From assembly GCA_023423535.1 (NCBI GenBank), contig JAFAFL010000048.1, positions 1 through 64,000 of the forward strand: a stretch of DNA of 64,000 nt, read 5' to 3'. Shown here in pieces: positions 25,889-35,367 of this stretch. Under the pieces are notes generated by a model. That model worked only from the letters and a program-made list of their open reading frames with translations. It had not been told where the DNA came from and searched no databases. The position numbers and the translations under genes are program-made. The first letter of the stretch is position 1; each line of letters starts with the position of its first letter. Source of the DNA: Pseudomonadota bacterium (GTDB lineage Bacteria; Myxococcota; Myxococcia; Myxococcales; Myxococcaceae).

Positions 25889-27758
25889 CACCCGCCGCGT
25901 GCTGCTCGAGGCCCTGCGTCCTCCTCCGGGCTTCCGCATCGACCGCGCGATCGCCACCACCTACAGCCTCGATCTGATGGCGCTGCTGACCGCGCCGCTC
26001 GCCTTCTCCCTCTTCGACGGCATGTCCTCTGCTGACGGTGCCGGACGGACCGACGACGTGGTGGAGCGGATGAATCCGCTCGCCCTGCTCGAGGCGGCGC
26101 GGTCCTACGCCGAGCGCACCACCGTGTTCTGTCAGAGCGCGCAGATCTCTGCGCCGCCGAAGTTCCAACGGCTGCTGACGTACCTCGAGGAGTCGGTGGT
26201 GGAGGTCAACGCGCCCTCGCCGAGCGGGGTGTTCCATCCGAAGCTGTGGGCGCTGCGGATGGTCGGTGATGAGGAGCAGGTCGCGTATCGCGTCCTCTGC
26301 TCATCGAGGAACCTCACCTTCGATCCCTCGTGGGACACGCTGCTCGTGCTCGACGGGGAGCTGACAGGACGTGAACGTGCGTTCGCGGCAAACCGGCCGC
26401 TCGCCGACTTCTTTGCAGCGTTGCCGTCGCTCGCGGTGACGCCACCGAAAGCGCGGGTGCTCGAGTCCATCGCGCTCGTCTCCGAAGAGCTGGCACGGGT
26501 CCGCTTCGAGCTGCCTCACCCGTTCGACGAGCTCTCCTTCCATCCGATGGGGATCGGCCGGTACACGAAGCCGCCCATCCCGGAGTCGAAGCGCGCGCTC
26601 ATCGTGTCGCCGTTCGTCTCGGCCACCGCGCTCGAGGCGATGGCGGAAGGAGGGGTACTCGTCTCGCGCGCGGAGGAGCTGGCGAACCTGTCGGCCGAGG
26701 CCCTCGCGCCCTTCGAGGTGCACGTGCTCCATGACGGCGCGGAGCTTCTGGAAGACGGCGAGACGGAGGCCTCTTCCGGCACCGAGTTCCGTCCGCCGCC
26801 CACCGGACTGCACGCCAAGCTCGTCGTTCAAGACGACGGCTGGAACGCGCACGTCTGGACCGGATCGATGAACGCGACGAATGCCGCGCTGCACCAGAAC
26901 GTGGAGTTCATGGTGCAGCTCACGGGGAAGAAGAGCCAGGTCGGCATCGACGCCTTCCTCGACGGTCGCAAGGGCGAAGCAGGGCTGCGCACCATCCTCT
27001 CCGAGTGGGCCCCGAACGAAGCCGTCGAAGGCGACTCGGCGGTACTGGCGCTGGAGGAGCGGCTGACGGCGGTGCGTCGGGTGCTCGCGAGGACCCGCTG
27101 GACTGCGCGTGTGGACCCGGGGCCGGAGGGCGCGACGTGGAGCGTTCGGCTGCGCGCAGAGGGAGCCCTTCCGCTGGAAGCACTGGGAGAGGTGCGGGTG
27201 GAGCTGTGGCCCATCTCCGTGCCCCGCGACACCTTTGCAAGGACCGCGAACGTCGGCGAAGGGGGCCTGTCGGTGGAGTTCGCAGGCCTCAGCTACGTCG
27301 CCCTCACGAGCTTCTTCGCCGTCTCTCTGAGCCTGACCGACGGTGAGCACCTGGAAGAGCAGGTCTTCGTCGTGAATGCCCGGCTCGAGAACGCGCCGGC
27401 CAACCGCGCTGCGCGAGTGCTGCAGGACCTGCTCGACGACCCAGCGAAGGTGCTTCGCTTCTTGAGGATGCTGCTCGCCGCGGAACCCTTCGAAGCGCTG
27501 GGCACCCTCGCGCAGCTCGGCGAGGGAGGACCCGGGTCACTCGCTTCCGGTCCGAGCGGCTCGTCCGAAGCTCCGCTGCTGGAGGCCATGGTGAGGGCGC
27601 TCCATCAGGACCCATCGCGGCTCGACGCCATCGCCCTCGTGGTGCGCGACCTGCTCTCGACCGAGGAGGGCCGTCGCCTCTTGCCTCCCACCTTCCTCGA
27701 CGCCTGGGAGCCGGTCTGGCAGGCGCGCCTCACGATTGGAAAGGGGGTGGCCGCGTGA
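25875..27758 (+). CDS. phospholipase D-like (HKD) protein, putative nuclease
   Basis: A 627-residue product from ATG (MLSPDTRRVLLEAL), chosen because this start lies just inside the end of the DUF6361 gene. Two PLD-type half-sites are visible. One has HPKLWAL (about 120) with CSSRN (about 140). The other has LHAKLVVQDD (about 311) with TGSMNAT (about 329), matching HxK-x4-D and GSxN. Stand-alone PLD proteins next to helicases usually act as nucleases in restriction-like systems. The C-terminal 270 residues are unassigned. The stop overlaps the helicase start (GTGA). Confidence 0.82.
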   Translation: MLSPDTRRVLLEALRPPPGFRIDRAIATTYSLDLMALLTAPLAFSLFDGMSSADGAGRTDDVVERMNPLALLEAARSYAERTTVFCQSAQISAPPKFQRLLTYLEESVVEVNAPSPSGVFHPKLWALRMVGDEEQVAYRVLCSSRNLTFDPSWDTLLVLDGELTGRERAFAANRPLADFFAALPSLAVTPPKARVLESIALVSEELARVRFELPHPFDELSFHPMGIGRYTKPPIPESKRALIVSPFVSATALEAMAEGGVLVSRAEELANLSAEALAPFEVHVLHDGAELLEDGETEASSGTEFRPPPTGLHAKLVVQDDGWNAHVWTGSMNATNAALHQNVEFMVQLTGKKSQVGIDAFLDGRKGEAGLRTILSEWAPNEAVEGDSAVLALEERLTAVRRVLARTRWTARVDPGPEGATWSVRLRAEGALPLEALGEVRVELWPISVPRDTFARTANVGEGGLSVEFAGLSYVALTSFFAVSLSLTDGEHLEEQVFVVNARLENAPANRAARVLQDLLDDPAKVLRFLRMLLAAEPFEALGTLAQLGEGGPGSLASGPSGSSEAPLLEAMVRALHQDPSRLDAIALVVRDLLSTEEGRRLLPPTFLDAWEPVWQARLTIGKGVAA

Positions 27759-30700
27759 GCCACTCGACGCGCGAAGAGATCTTGAACGAGGCCGCGGAGG
27801 CGCTCGCGGGGCTGAAGGACTTCCAGCGGGACACGGTCGAGTACGTGTTCGAGCAGCTCTACCTGCCGGGTGGCTCCGGCCGCTTCCTCGTGGCGGACGA
27901 GGTGGGGCTCGGCAAGACCCTCATCGCGCGAGGCGTGGTCGCCCGCACGATCGAGCACCTGCGCGAAACCGTGGAGCGATTGGACATCGTCTACGTCTGC
28001 TCCAACGCGGACATCGCCCGCCAGAACATCAACCGCCTGCGGATCGGCAAGCAGCACGTCCAGCTGTCCACGCGACTCACCCTGCTGCCTCGGGACGCGC
28101 GGCTGTTGAAGCAGTCTCCTTCGAGGATCAACTTCGTCTCGTTCACGCCGGCGACGTCGTTCGACCTGAGCAGCGGCCTGGGTCATCAGGACGAGCGCGC
28201 GCTCCTCTACGCCCTGCTCTCGGACATGTGGGGTCTGGGCAAGGCGAAGGCGCCGATGAACGTGCTGCGGGGCGGGGCCGGTGAGGGCTTCTACGACCGT
28301 GCCCGCGCGGTGCGCGTGGCGGACTTCGACGCGAGCGCTGAGTGCAGGCGCTTCTTCGAGGAGGCGCTCTCGCGTCGCGCCGAGGCCGCCGCCGCCCGAG
28401 GTGAACCCGACCTTCGTTCGCGTTTCGAGCAGCTCTGCAACGCCTACTCACGCACCGACCGGAACATCGACGGCGAGACCTCACGAGAGCGTTCGCGGGT
28501 GGTGGGAGAGCTCAGGTCGGCGCTCGCGGCTGCGTGCGTCGGGATGCTCGAGCCCGACCTGGTGATCCTCGACGAGTTCCAGCGGTTCAGCCACCTGCTC
28601 GACGGCGACGACGAAGCTGCGGAGCTGGCCCGTGCCCTCTTTGACTTCCCGGAGGTGCGCACGCTGCTGCTCTCCGCCACCCCGTACAAGATGTACACGG
28701 CAGCCGGCGAACTGGGCGGTGACGACCACTACCGGGACTTCGTGCGGACCGTGAAGTTCCTCGAGGGAGAGGGAAGCAGCGCGGCGCACCTCGACGCTTT
28801 GCTGAAGTCCTACCGCCAGTGCCTGCTCGACGTGGGCAACGCCGAGCGGCGGAAGGAGCTTCAGTCCATCCGGCTCAACCTCGAGCACCGGCTGCGCAAC
28901 GTGATGGTGCGGACCGAGCGCCTCGCGGCCACGCCGGACCGCAACGGGATGTTGCGCTCGGTTCCGCCGAAGGGATCCGCGCTCACGCAGAAGGACGCCC
29001 TTGGATACGTGGCGCTCCAGAACGTCGCGGAGCGGTGCGATCACCACGACACGCTCGAGTACTGGAAGAGCGCGCCGTACGTCCTCAGCTTCATGGATGA
29101 GACCTACAAGCTGAAGCGGGAACTCCTCGGCCGCAGCGCCGACGTCGAGCAGCGCTTCGGGCTCGCAAAGGCGCTCACCGGTCCTGGAAACCAGCTGCTG
29201 CCGTGGCGTCAGGTCGAGCGCTACGGCGAGGTGGACCCGGGCAACGCGCGGATGCGGGCACTGGCTGACCAGACGGTGGGTCAGGGCGCGCATCGGCTGC
29301 TCTGGATTGCCCCCTCGCTGCCCTACTACCGGCTCCGTGGGCCGTGGGCGGAGGAGGGCGCCCGGGACTTCACCAAGCGCCTGGTGTTCACCTCGTGGAA
29401 GTTCGCACCTCGAGCCATCGCCGCACTGCTGAGCTTCGAGGCCGAGAGGCGGATGCACGGTCGCGAGGAGGAGGGTGGATATTCGAGCGAGCGCCGCAGT
29501 CGCCGCGGCGGCGGGCTCCGCTTCCACGTCGCCGACGACCGGCCGACCGGTATGCCCGTCTTCGCGCTGCTGTACCCGAGCATGGCGCTGGCAAGGGCCT
29601 GCGACCCGCTGCGACTCGCGGCGGAAACCTTCGCCCACGGTGACGCAAAGACCGGCTTTGTGGATCTGGAGAGCGTCCTCGATGGAGCGCGAATGCACCT
29701 CGAAGTCGCTCTTCGCCGCCTGCCTCGCGGCCGGGAGGAGGGGCGCGTCGACGAGCGCTGGTATTGGGCAGCGCCTCTTCTTCTCGACCGGGAGCTGGCG
29801 CCGGAGGCGACGAAGCGCTGGTTCGATCGTGACGATCTCTCGTTCCACCTGGGCGAGGATGGCTCGGACGTGCACGACGCCGAGACCGACGGCTGGTGGG
29901 CGCACGTCGAGGCAGCGAAGAAGATGGTCGAGGAAGGCGGCCAGAGCCTCGGTCGCCGTCCGGATGACCTGGTCGAGGTCCTCGCGCAGATGGCCATCGC
30001 GTCCCCCGGCGTGACGCTTCTGCGATCGATGTTGCGGGTGTTGAACCTCCGCGTGGATGCGCTCCAGCACGAAGAGGGGCTTCAGATTCGCGACGCGGCC
30101 GCCTTGGCGGCGTCCGGATTCCGCTCCCTGTTCAACCAGCCGGAGGTGACCGAGCTCATCGAACGTGAGGCAAGGGGTGCGGCCAACCTCCCCTACTGGC
30201 GGAGTGTTCTGAGCTACTGCGCGGATGGGTGTCTCCAGAGTGTGCTCGACGAATACGCGCACGTCCTTCGTGACCACCTCGGGCTCACGTCCGCGGACGG
30301 CGGGAAGGTCCACGAGATCGCGCTGCACATCGCCGCGGCGCTTTCCCTCCGCACAGCGAGCCTCACGACCTACGACGTGGAGCCGAGCGAGAGCGGCCGC
30401 ACCGTGACGCAGCAGACCCGACGCATGCGCTGCCATTTCGCGCTTCGCTTCGGCGAGGAGAAGTCCGAAGACGGCACGGTCACCTCACGCGCGGACCTCG
30501 TGAGGAAGGCGTTCAACTCACCCTTCTGGCCGTTCGTGATGGCGACGACGTCGGTGGGTCAGGAGGGGCTCGACTTCCACACGTACTGCCACGCGGTGGT
30601 TCACTGGAACCTCCCGAGCAACCCGGTGGACCTCGAGCAGAGAGAAGGCCGCGTTCACCGGTACAAGGGCCACGCCGTGCGCAAGAACGTGGCGCGCACG

Positions 30701-31069
30701 CACGGGCTCGAAGCGCTCGGTGATGTGGCGCCGGACGTGTGGGAGAGGATGTTCGATCAGGCGCGCCGGGCCCGGTCTTCGACGGACTCGGACATCGTGC
30801 CGTACTGGGTGTACCCGACGGAGGACGGCGCCCGCATCGAACGTCACGTGCTCGCGCTGCCTCTGAGCCGCGAGTTCGAACGGATGGAGCTTTTGTCAAG
30901 ATCTCTCGCGCTCTACCGGATGGTGTTCGGACAGCCGAGACAGGACGACCTGCTCAAGTACCTCATGGAGACGGTCGAACCGGAGGTGCTCAGCGAGGCG
31001 CTGACCGGTGCGCGGATCGATCTCTCTCCGCCACCCATGGTCGTCGCTACCGCGCGGCCCGCCAGCTGA
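27755..31069 (+). CDS. large SNF2/DEAD-type helicase of a putative defence operon
   Basis: An 1104-residue superfamily 2 helicase-like protein. Motif I is VADEVGLGKTLIARG (about 46-60), motif II is VILDEFQRF with DEFQ (about 272), motif III is LLSATPYKM (about 307). The C-terminal RecA-like domain carries TTSVGQEGLDFHTY and QREGRVHRYKG (about 962), the arginine-finger motif VI. A long insert of about 500 residues separates the two halves. The DEVGLGKT and GREGRVHR-like forms are those of helicases in DISARM- and Dpd-like defence loci. It is the third gene of the DUF6361/PLD operon and ends 13 nt from the convergent kinase gene. Confidence 0.85.
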   Translation: MSHSTREEILNEAAEALAGLKDFQRDTVEYVFEQLYLPGGSGRFLVADEVGLGKTLIARGVVARTIEHLRETVERLDIVYVCSNADIARQNINRLRIGKQHVQLSTRLTLLPRDARLLKQSPSRINFVSFTPATSFDLSSGLGHQDERALLYALLSDMWGLGKAKAPMNVLRGGAGEGFYDRARAVRVADFDASAECRRFFEEALSRRAEAAAARGEPDLRSRFEQLCNAYSRTDRNIDGETSRERSRVVGELRSALAAACVGMLEPDLVILDEFQRFSHLLDGDDEAAELARALFDFPEVRTLLLSATPYKMYTAAGELGGDDHYRDFVRTVKFLEGEGSSAAHLDALLKSYRQCLLDVGNAERRKELQSIRLNLEHRLRNVMVRTERLAATPDRNGMLRSVPPKGSALTQKDALGYVALQNVAERCDHHDTLEYWKSAPYVLSFMDETYKLKRELLGRSADVEQRFGLAKALTGPGNQLLPWRQVERYGEVDPGNARMRALADQTVGQGAHRLLWIAPSLPYYRLRGPWAEEGARDFTKRLVFTSWKFAPRAIAALLSFEAERRMHGREEEGGYSSERRSRRGGGLRFHVADDRPTGMPVFALLYPSMALARACDPLRLAAETFAHGDAKTGFVDLESVLDGARMHLEVALRRLPRGREEGRVDERWYWAAPLLLDRELAPEATKRWFDRDDLSFHLGEDGSDVHDAETDGWWAHVEAAKKMVEEGGQSLGRRPDDLVEVLAQMAIASPGVTLLRSMLRVLNLRVDALQHEEGLQIRDAAALAASGFRSLFNQPEVTELIEREARGAANLPYWRSVLSYCADGCLQSVLDEYAHVLRDHLGLTSADGGKVHEIALHIAAALSLRTASLTTYDVEPSESGRTVTQQTRRMRCHFALRFGEEKSEDGTVTSRADLVRKAFNSPFWPFVMATTSVGQEGLDFHTYCHAVVHWNLPSNPVDLEQREGRVHRYKGHAVRKNVARTHGLEALGDVAPDVWERMFDQARRARSSTDSDIVPYWVYPTEDGARIERHVLALPLSREFERMELLSRSLALYRMVFGQPRQDDLLKYLMETVEPEVLSEALTGARIDLSPPPMVVATARPAS

Positions 31070-31082
31070 CCGAGGCCATCTC

Positions 31083-33560
31083 TCAGAGCGGCTTCAACAC
31101 GCTCAGCGGCACGCGGACCTTCGTCTCCTCGCCGCTCTTGATCTCCACCGGGAGCGCGACGGTCTTCCCGTCCGACCCCACGAGGCGGAGGGTGTGGCGA
31201 CCTGCGGATAGCTGCAGGCGCACCATCGGGGTGATGCCCAGCTCGCGCTGGCCGAGGAACACGGTGGACCAGGGCTCGGTCACCAACGTGAGGGAACCGG
31301 GCGCGGCCTGCACCGCGGGAGCTGGAGCGGCGGGCGCTGCACTGGCCGCTGAAGGTGTCGGCGCCTCGTCTCCCCACGCGTCATCGAGGCTCTTCTCCTT
31401 CGCGGTCGCGCGCGCAGGAGCGGGTGCGGGAGTGGATCCCTCGGCGCTCGCCGGCACCACTGCCGTCTTCGCCGGCGCGCGCTGAGCTCGAGGCTTCGCG
31501 ACCGGCGCGACGGCAGCGGTCTTCACCGGAGCCGGAGCAGGAGCCGAAGCCGGAGCAGCGGCTCCCTCCTCGAAGCTCAGCGTCTCGAGCACCAGCGGCT
31601 CGGCAGGCTCGGCGGGCGCAGCGGCTGGCGCAGTGACCTGAGCGGCCGCCGCCGGAGCACTCCCGGCATCCGTGGCAGAAGTGGCGGACTCAGCAGCAGC
31701 AGCGTCCGCCACCGGCGCGGCTGCCGGCTGCGGAGTGGCAGCCACGCGCATCAGCGGCTCGGGCTGTGGCGGCGCGGCAGCGGCGGGCACTTCCGAGGAC
31801 AGGCCCAGCATGTGCGCGACGTCCTCGTGGAGCCCGAGCATCCAGCCGATGCCACCGACAACCGCGAGCAGCGCGGCGACGGTGAGCGAACCGGCGACGA
31901 GGCCTGCGTCGGCGCGTCGTCTTCGCTCGTCCCGCGGCACGTCGGAGCCCACGCCGGTGAGCGTGCGTCCGTCGTCGTCACCCGGCAGCACCACCTCGGG
32001 ATGGGTGCGGTCGAGCGCGAGGTCAGACGGCAGCGCACGGCCGGGGATGGTGAAGTCATCGAGCGCGTCACCCTCCTCGGTGCCGTCGCTCGGATCGTTC
32101 CGCTCGAGCAGCGTGCGCGCGGCGGCATCGACCTCCTCCGCGTCCGCGGCGTTCCCGCGATGGGCGCTGAAGCGCTCGGCCACCGGCGGCGGCGGCGGGG
32201 TGATGCTCCGTCTCTGCCCGGCGCGACCGTGCGGCAGGGTGACCTCCGCATCGCGCGGAGGCCTGCGCCTTCGTTGAGAGGGAGGCGTGACCGGAACCTC
32301 GATCGGCGTGGCGACCGGCGGCGGGCTCTCTGCGGGCGGGGGCCTGCGCTCTCCACCTCGTTCCACCGGAGCGCGCACCGGAGCCCTCCGCGGCAGCGAA
32401 GGCGAAGCAGGCGGCGCGGGTGCATCGGCGGCGACGGGAACGGGCGGCGGCGCAGAAGGAGGCAGCGGCGGCGGGACGATGAACTGCGCCGGCGGCACCG
32501 GCTCGGTGACCAGCGCGCCGTCGTCGCCGTTGAGGAGCCTCGAGAGCTTCAGCTCGCCGGTGAGCTCCACCGAAGAGGCCTGGCTCATCAGCGCGCGCGT
32601 CTGGTCGCGGCGGTCCGCGAAGAGCCGGGCGATGAACTGCGCGCTCTGCTCGGGGTGCCAGATGAGCGGGAAGGCGACCTTCTCGATCGCGCGGGCGAAC
32701 TCGAGCGCGGTGGCGTAGCGGTCGTCCCGCGCGCGCTGCAGCGCCTTGAGCACCACCGCGTCGAGCTCCGGCGAGATCTGCCCGTTCCCGCGCGAGGGCG
32801 GCGCGACGTCGGCCTTGATGGCCTGCATCATCGCGTCTTCGGGCTTCTTCCCGTGGAACAGGCGCATCCCGGTGAGGCACTCGTGCAGCACCACGCCGAG
32901 CGAGAAGAGGTCGCTGCGCGGATCGAGCGGCTCGCCGAGGATCTGCTCCGGCGACATGTAGCCGCTCGTGCCCTTCACCATGCCGACCGACGTCCGCGAC
33001 GCGCGCCCCACCGCCTTGGCGATGCCGAAGTCGAGGAGCTTCGTGGTGCCGTCGTAGGTCACCATGATGTTCTTCTCGGCGATGTCGCGGTGGATGACCT
33101 GCACCGCGCGGCCCATCGGATCGGTGAAGGTGTGCGCGTAGTGCAGCGCCAGCGCCGTGTCCCTCACCGCCGCCAGCGTGAAGCCGATGGGGATGGGCTC
33201 GTTGTTCTGCCGGCAGGCGCGCGCGACCTCCACCAGCGTGGCGCCGGGCACGAACTCCATTGCGAGGAACAGCTCCCCGTCCGCGATGTCGAGGTCGAAC
33301 ACCTGCGCGATGTTCGGGTGCGCGAAGGCGGCGGTGATCCGCGCCTCGTCGAGGAACATCCGGACGAACTCCTCCTCGCCCTTGATGTCCGGGAGGATCT
33401 GCTTGAGCACCACGAACTTGCGGAAGCCCGCGAGCCCGCGTTGGAACGCGAGAAAGATCTCGCTCATCCCTCCGAGCGAGAGGCGGCAGAGGATCTCGTA
33501 CTTGCCCAGCTTCCGGCCGCTGTAGTCGTCCGGTGCGAGGATCAGGGTGGGGCCGGCCAT
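31083..33560 (-). CDS. Ser/Thr protein kinase with Pro/Ala-rich linker and PEGA domain
   Basis: An 825-residue Hanks kinase from ATG (MAGPTLILAPDDYSG). The kinase domain (about 15-290) has LSLGGMSEIF, VVLKQIL, VIHRDIAEKN, DFGIAK and SPE. A very long Pro-, Ala- and Arg-rich region follows, with one membrane helix (LTVAALLAVVGGIGWMLG, about 575-595). The C-terminus is a PEGA-like domain (LTLVTEPWSTVFLGQRELG). It is closely related to the kinase at 12103-13830, sharing the sequence MFLDEARITAAF. It is divergent from the Kelch-like lipoprotein gene with only 46 bp between, so the two share a promoter region. Confidence 0.92.
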   Translation of the reverse strand: MAGPTLILAPDDYSGRKLGKYEILCRLSLGGMSEIFLAFQRGLAGFRKFVVLKQILPDIKGEEEFVRMFLDEARITAAFAHPNIAQVFDLDIADGELFLAMEFVPGATLVEVARACRQNNEPIPIGFTLAAVRDTALALHYAHTFTDPMGRAVQVIHRDIAEKNIMVTYDGTTKLLDFGIAKAVGRASRTSVGMVKGTSGYMSPEQILGEPLDPRSDLFSLGVVLHECLTGMRLFHGKKPEDAMMQAIKADVAPPSRGNGQISPELDAVVLKALQRARDDRYATALEFARAIEKVAFPLIWHPEQSAQFIARLFADRRDQTRALMSQASSVELTGELKLSRLLNGDDGALVTEPVPPAQFIVPPPLPPSAPPPVPVAADAPAPPASPSLPRRAPVRAPVERGGERRPPPAESPPPVATPIEVPVTPPSQRRRRPPRDAEVTLPHGRAGQRRSITPPPPPVAERFSAHRGNAADAEEVDAAARTLLERNDPSDGTEEGDALDDFTIPGRALPSDLALDRTHPEVVLPGDDDGRTLTGVGSDVPRDERRRRADAGLVAGSLTVAALLAVVGGIGWMLGLHEDVAHMLGLSSEVPAAAAPPQPEPLMRVAATPQPAAAPVADAAAAESATSATDAGSAPAAAAQVTAPAAAPAEPAEPLVLETLSFEEGAAAPASAPAPAPVKTAAVAPVAKPRAQRAPAKTAVVPASAEGSTPAPAPARATAKEKSLDDAWGDEAPTPSAASAAPAAPAPAVQAAPGSLTLVTEPWSTVFLGQRELGITPMVRLQLSAGRHTLRLVGSDGKTVALPVEIKSGEETKVRVPLSVLKPL

Positions 33561-33606
33561 GCGTGGGTCGCCGGCGACTATAGCCAATCCGGTATGCTGA
33601 CCGCCT

Positions 33607-35298
33607 GTGCGCACCCCCTCGCGTGGTCGCTTACTTCATTTTCCAATCATCGCCCGTCTGCCGCGCGGGGTAGGCCTCTGTGCGCTGGCGCTGCTGGCCC
33701 TCTCCGCGCTCGGAGGCGGCGTCGCCGGCTGCCGCACGCCGGAGGTCGGGCTGCACGTCACGGTCGCAGGTCCGCTGGTCCCCGGCGCGCAGTTCGATCG
33801 CTTGTCCCTCGTCGCCTATCTCGCCGACGACCGCACCCCGCTCTACTCGGAGCGGGTGGAGGGCGAAGCGCTCGCGCTGCCCTTCGCGTTCAATCTCCTC
33901 GGCGGTCCCGGCACGCCGGAGGGAACGCGGGTGCACGTGCTCGCTTCCGCCGAGTTGAGCGGCTCGGTGGTCTCCGCCGCGCGCGGCGAGGCGCTGCTGC
34001 TGCCCGGTGAAGGGGGACGTCTCGAGCTCACCCTTCCGGTTCCGGTGGAGCCTCCCGCGCAGCCTCTCCCCACCGAGGCCTGCGACGATGGCGAGGACAA
34101 CGACGACGACGGGCTCGCCGACTGCGCCGATCCCGACTGCGCGGGAGAGACCTGCGCGAGCGGCGGCCGCGTCTGCACCGCGCTCGAGGGCAGCAACTCC
34201 GGAGGCTCGGGGGCTGCGGCGGCGGTGTGCGGTTGCGGAGCGAAGACGCTCGGCCAGTGGCAGCCGCCCCTGCCCGGCTTCACCCCTCGCACCGGCGCGC
34301 TCGCGCTGAGGCTCGAAGAGGGCCCGCGCGCAGGATCGATCCTCATCGCCGGCGGCATCGAGAGCACCGGCCCCTCGAAGCGGGTGGAGCTCTACCGCCC
34401 GGAGCTGAGCCAGCTCGAGTCGGTCACCCTCTCCGCGGCGCGCGCCGAACCGGCGTTGGCCGAACTGCCGGGAGGCGACGTGCTCGTCATCGGCGGTGAG
34501 GCCTCTCCGAACGCGACGGGCTCCTTCGAGCGCGTGCGCATCGGCGCCGGCGGGGCCTCGGTCTCCTCGCCGGTGGATTTCGCGCCGCCGCTCACCGTCT
34601 CCCGAGCCCTCGCGCTTCGTCACCGCGACACCGTGCTGCTCACCGGCGGCACGCTCGCCGAGCGCCTCGTGCGCCTGTCATCTCCAGACTTCGCGACCGG
34701 TGCCTGGCTGGAGTTGCCGTCGCTCGCCGCCGGCCACGCAGGCGCAGCACCCCTCGCACCTGGGCTCTTCGCCCTCGCCGCCCAGGGCCCGTCGCTCGAT
34801 CCGCAACACGCGCCCACCGCAGCGGTGGACCTCGTCGGCATCGACGGCACGAACGTGCTCGTCCAATCAGGCCCGCCTCTCCCACTGCCGCTCTCGCACG
34901 CGGCGGTCGCGCGCACCTCCCGCGGAAGGGTGCTGGTGGTCGGCGGCGAAGGGCCTGACGGCGCGAGCGCCCGCGCGTTCCTCATCGAAGGGCAGGGCCC
35001 GGCGGTGGCGGTGCGCGAGACGCGGCCTCTGCCCGAAGCGCTCTCCCGGCCGCGCGCGGTGACGCTGCGGTCCGGCTGGGTGTACGTGCTCGACGAGGCG
35101 AGCGGCGCCTCCGTGTGGTTCGATCCCGCTGCCGAAGCGTTCGTGCGCGCCACGCCCGCGCCGCTCTTCCTCGGAGCGCGGCGCACCGGCGAGGCCCTGG
35201 TGGCCACCGACGACCGGGTCATGCGCATCGCCGGACTCGTCACCGGTGGAACCGTCGAGGGCTCGGCGCAGGTCGTGGAGCCCCGCTGCGCGCCGTAG
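33607..35298 (+). CDS. Kelch-like beta-propeller lipoprotein
   Basis: A 563-residue product from GTG with a signal peptide and lipobox (GVAGC). A Ca-binding-like acidic loop (DDGEDNDDDGLADCADPDC) lies near residue 160. After it the sequence falls into about six repeats with the Kelch-type pattern, e.g. GSILIAGGIES, DVLVIGGEASP, TVLLTGGTLA and RVLVVGGEGP. This predicts a propeller displayed on the cell surface. It shares its promoter region with the divergent PEGA kinase. Ligand unknown. Confidence 0.72.
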   Translation: MRTPSRGRLLHFPIIARLPRGVGLCALALLALSALGGGVAGCRTPEVGLHVTVAGPLVPGAQFDRLSLVAYLADDRTPLYSERVEGEALALPFAFNLLGGPGTPEGTRVHVLASAELSGSVVSAARGEALLLPGEGGRLELTLPVPVEPPAQPLPTEACDDGEDNDDDGLADCADPDCAGETCASGGRVCTALEGSNSGGSGAAAAVCGCGAKTLGQWQPPLPGFTPRTGALALRLEEGPRAGSILIAGGIESTGPSKRVELYRPELSQLESVTLSAARAEPALAELPGGDVLVIGGEASPNATGSFERVRIGAGGASVSSPVDFAPPLTVSRALALRHRDTVLLTGGTLAERLVRLSSPDFATGAWLELPSLAAGHAGAAPLAPGLFALAAQGPSLDPQHAPTAAVDLVGIDGTNVLVQSGPPLPLPLSHAAVARTSRGRVLVVGGEGPDGASARAFLIEGQGPAVAVRETRPLPEALSRPRAVTLRSGWVYVLDEASGASVWFDPAAEAFVRATPAPLFLGARRTGEALVATDDRVMRIAGLVTGGTVEGSAQVVEPRCAP

Positions 35299-35336
35299 GA
35301 GGCGCAACTCCTCGGGGAGCCGCTGCTGCGAACAAG

Positions 35337-35367
35337 GTCAGTGGATGGCGGTCTGCCATTCACTGAC
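35337..35367 (-). terminator. strong hairpin at the 3' end of the Cap4-like/PRTase-like operon
   Basis: Bases 35337-35349 pair with 35355-35367: a 13 bp stem with a single G-T pair and a 5-base loop. The hairpin overlaps the last codons of the leftward gene. The leftward strand continues CCTTGTTC, only weakly T-rich, so it may be an intrinsic terminator, possibly bidirectional with the convergent Kelch gene, or a recombination boundary of the cassette. Confidence 0.4.

Noticed and set aside
33631..34623. Leftward 330-codon frame opposite the Kelch-like lipoprotein
   Set aside because: It has no signal, no motif and a shadow-like Arg/Ala/Gly composition, whereas the forward frame has a lipobox and regular propeller repeats.
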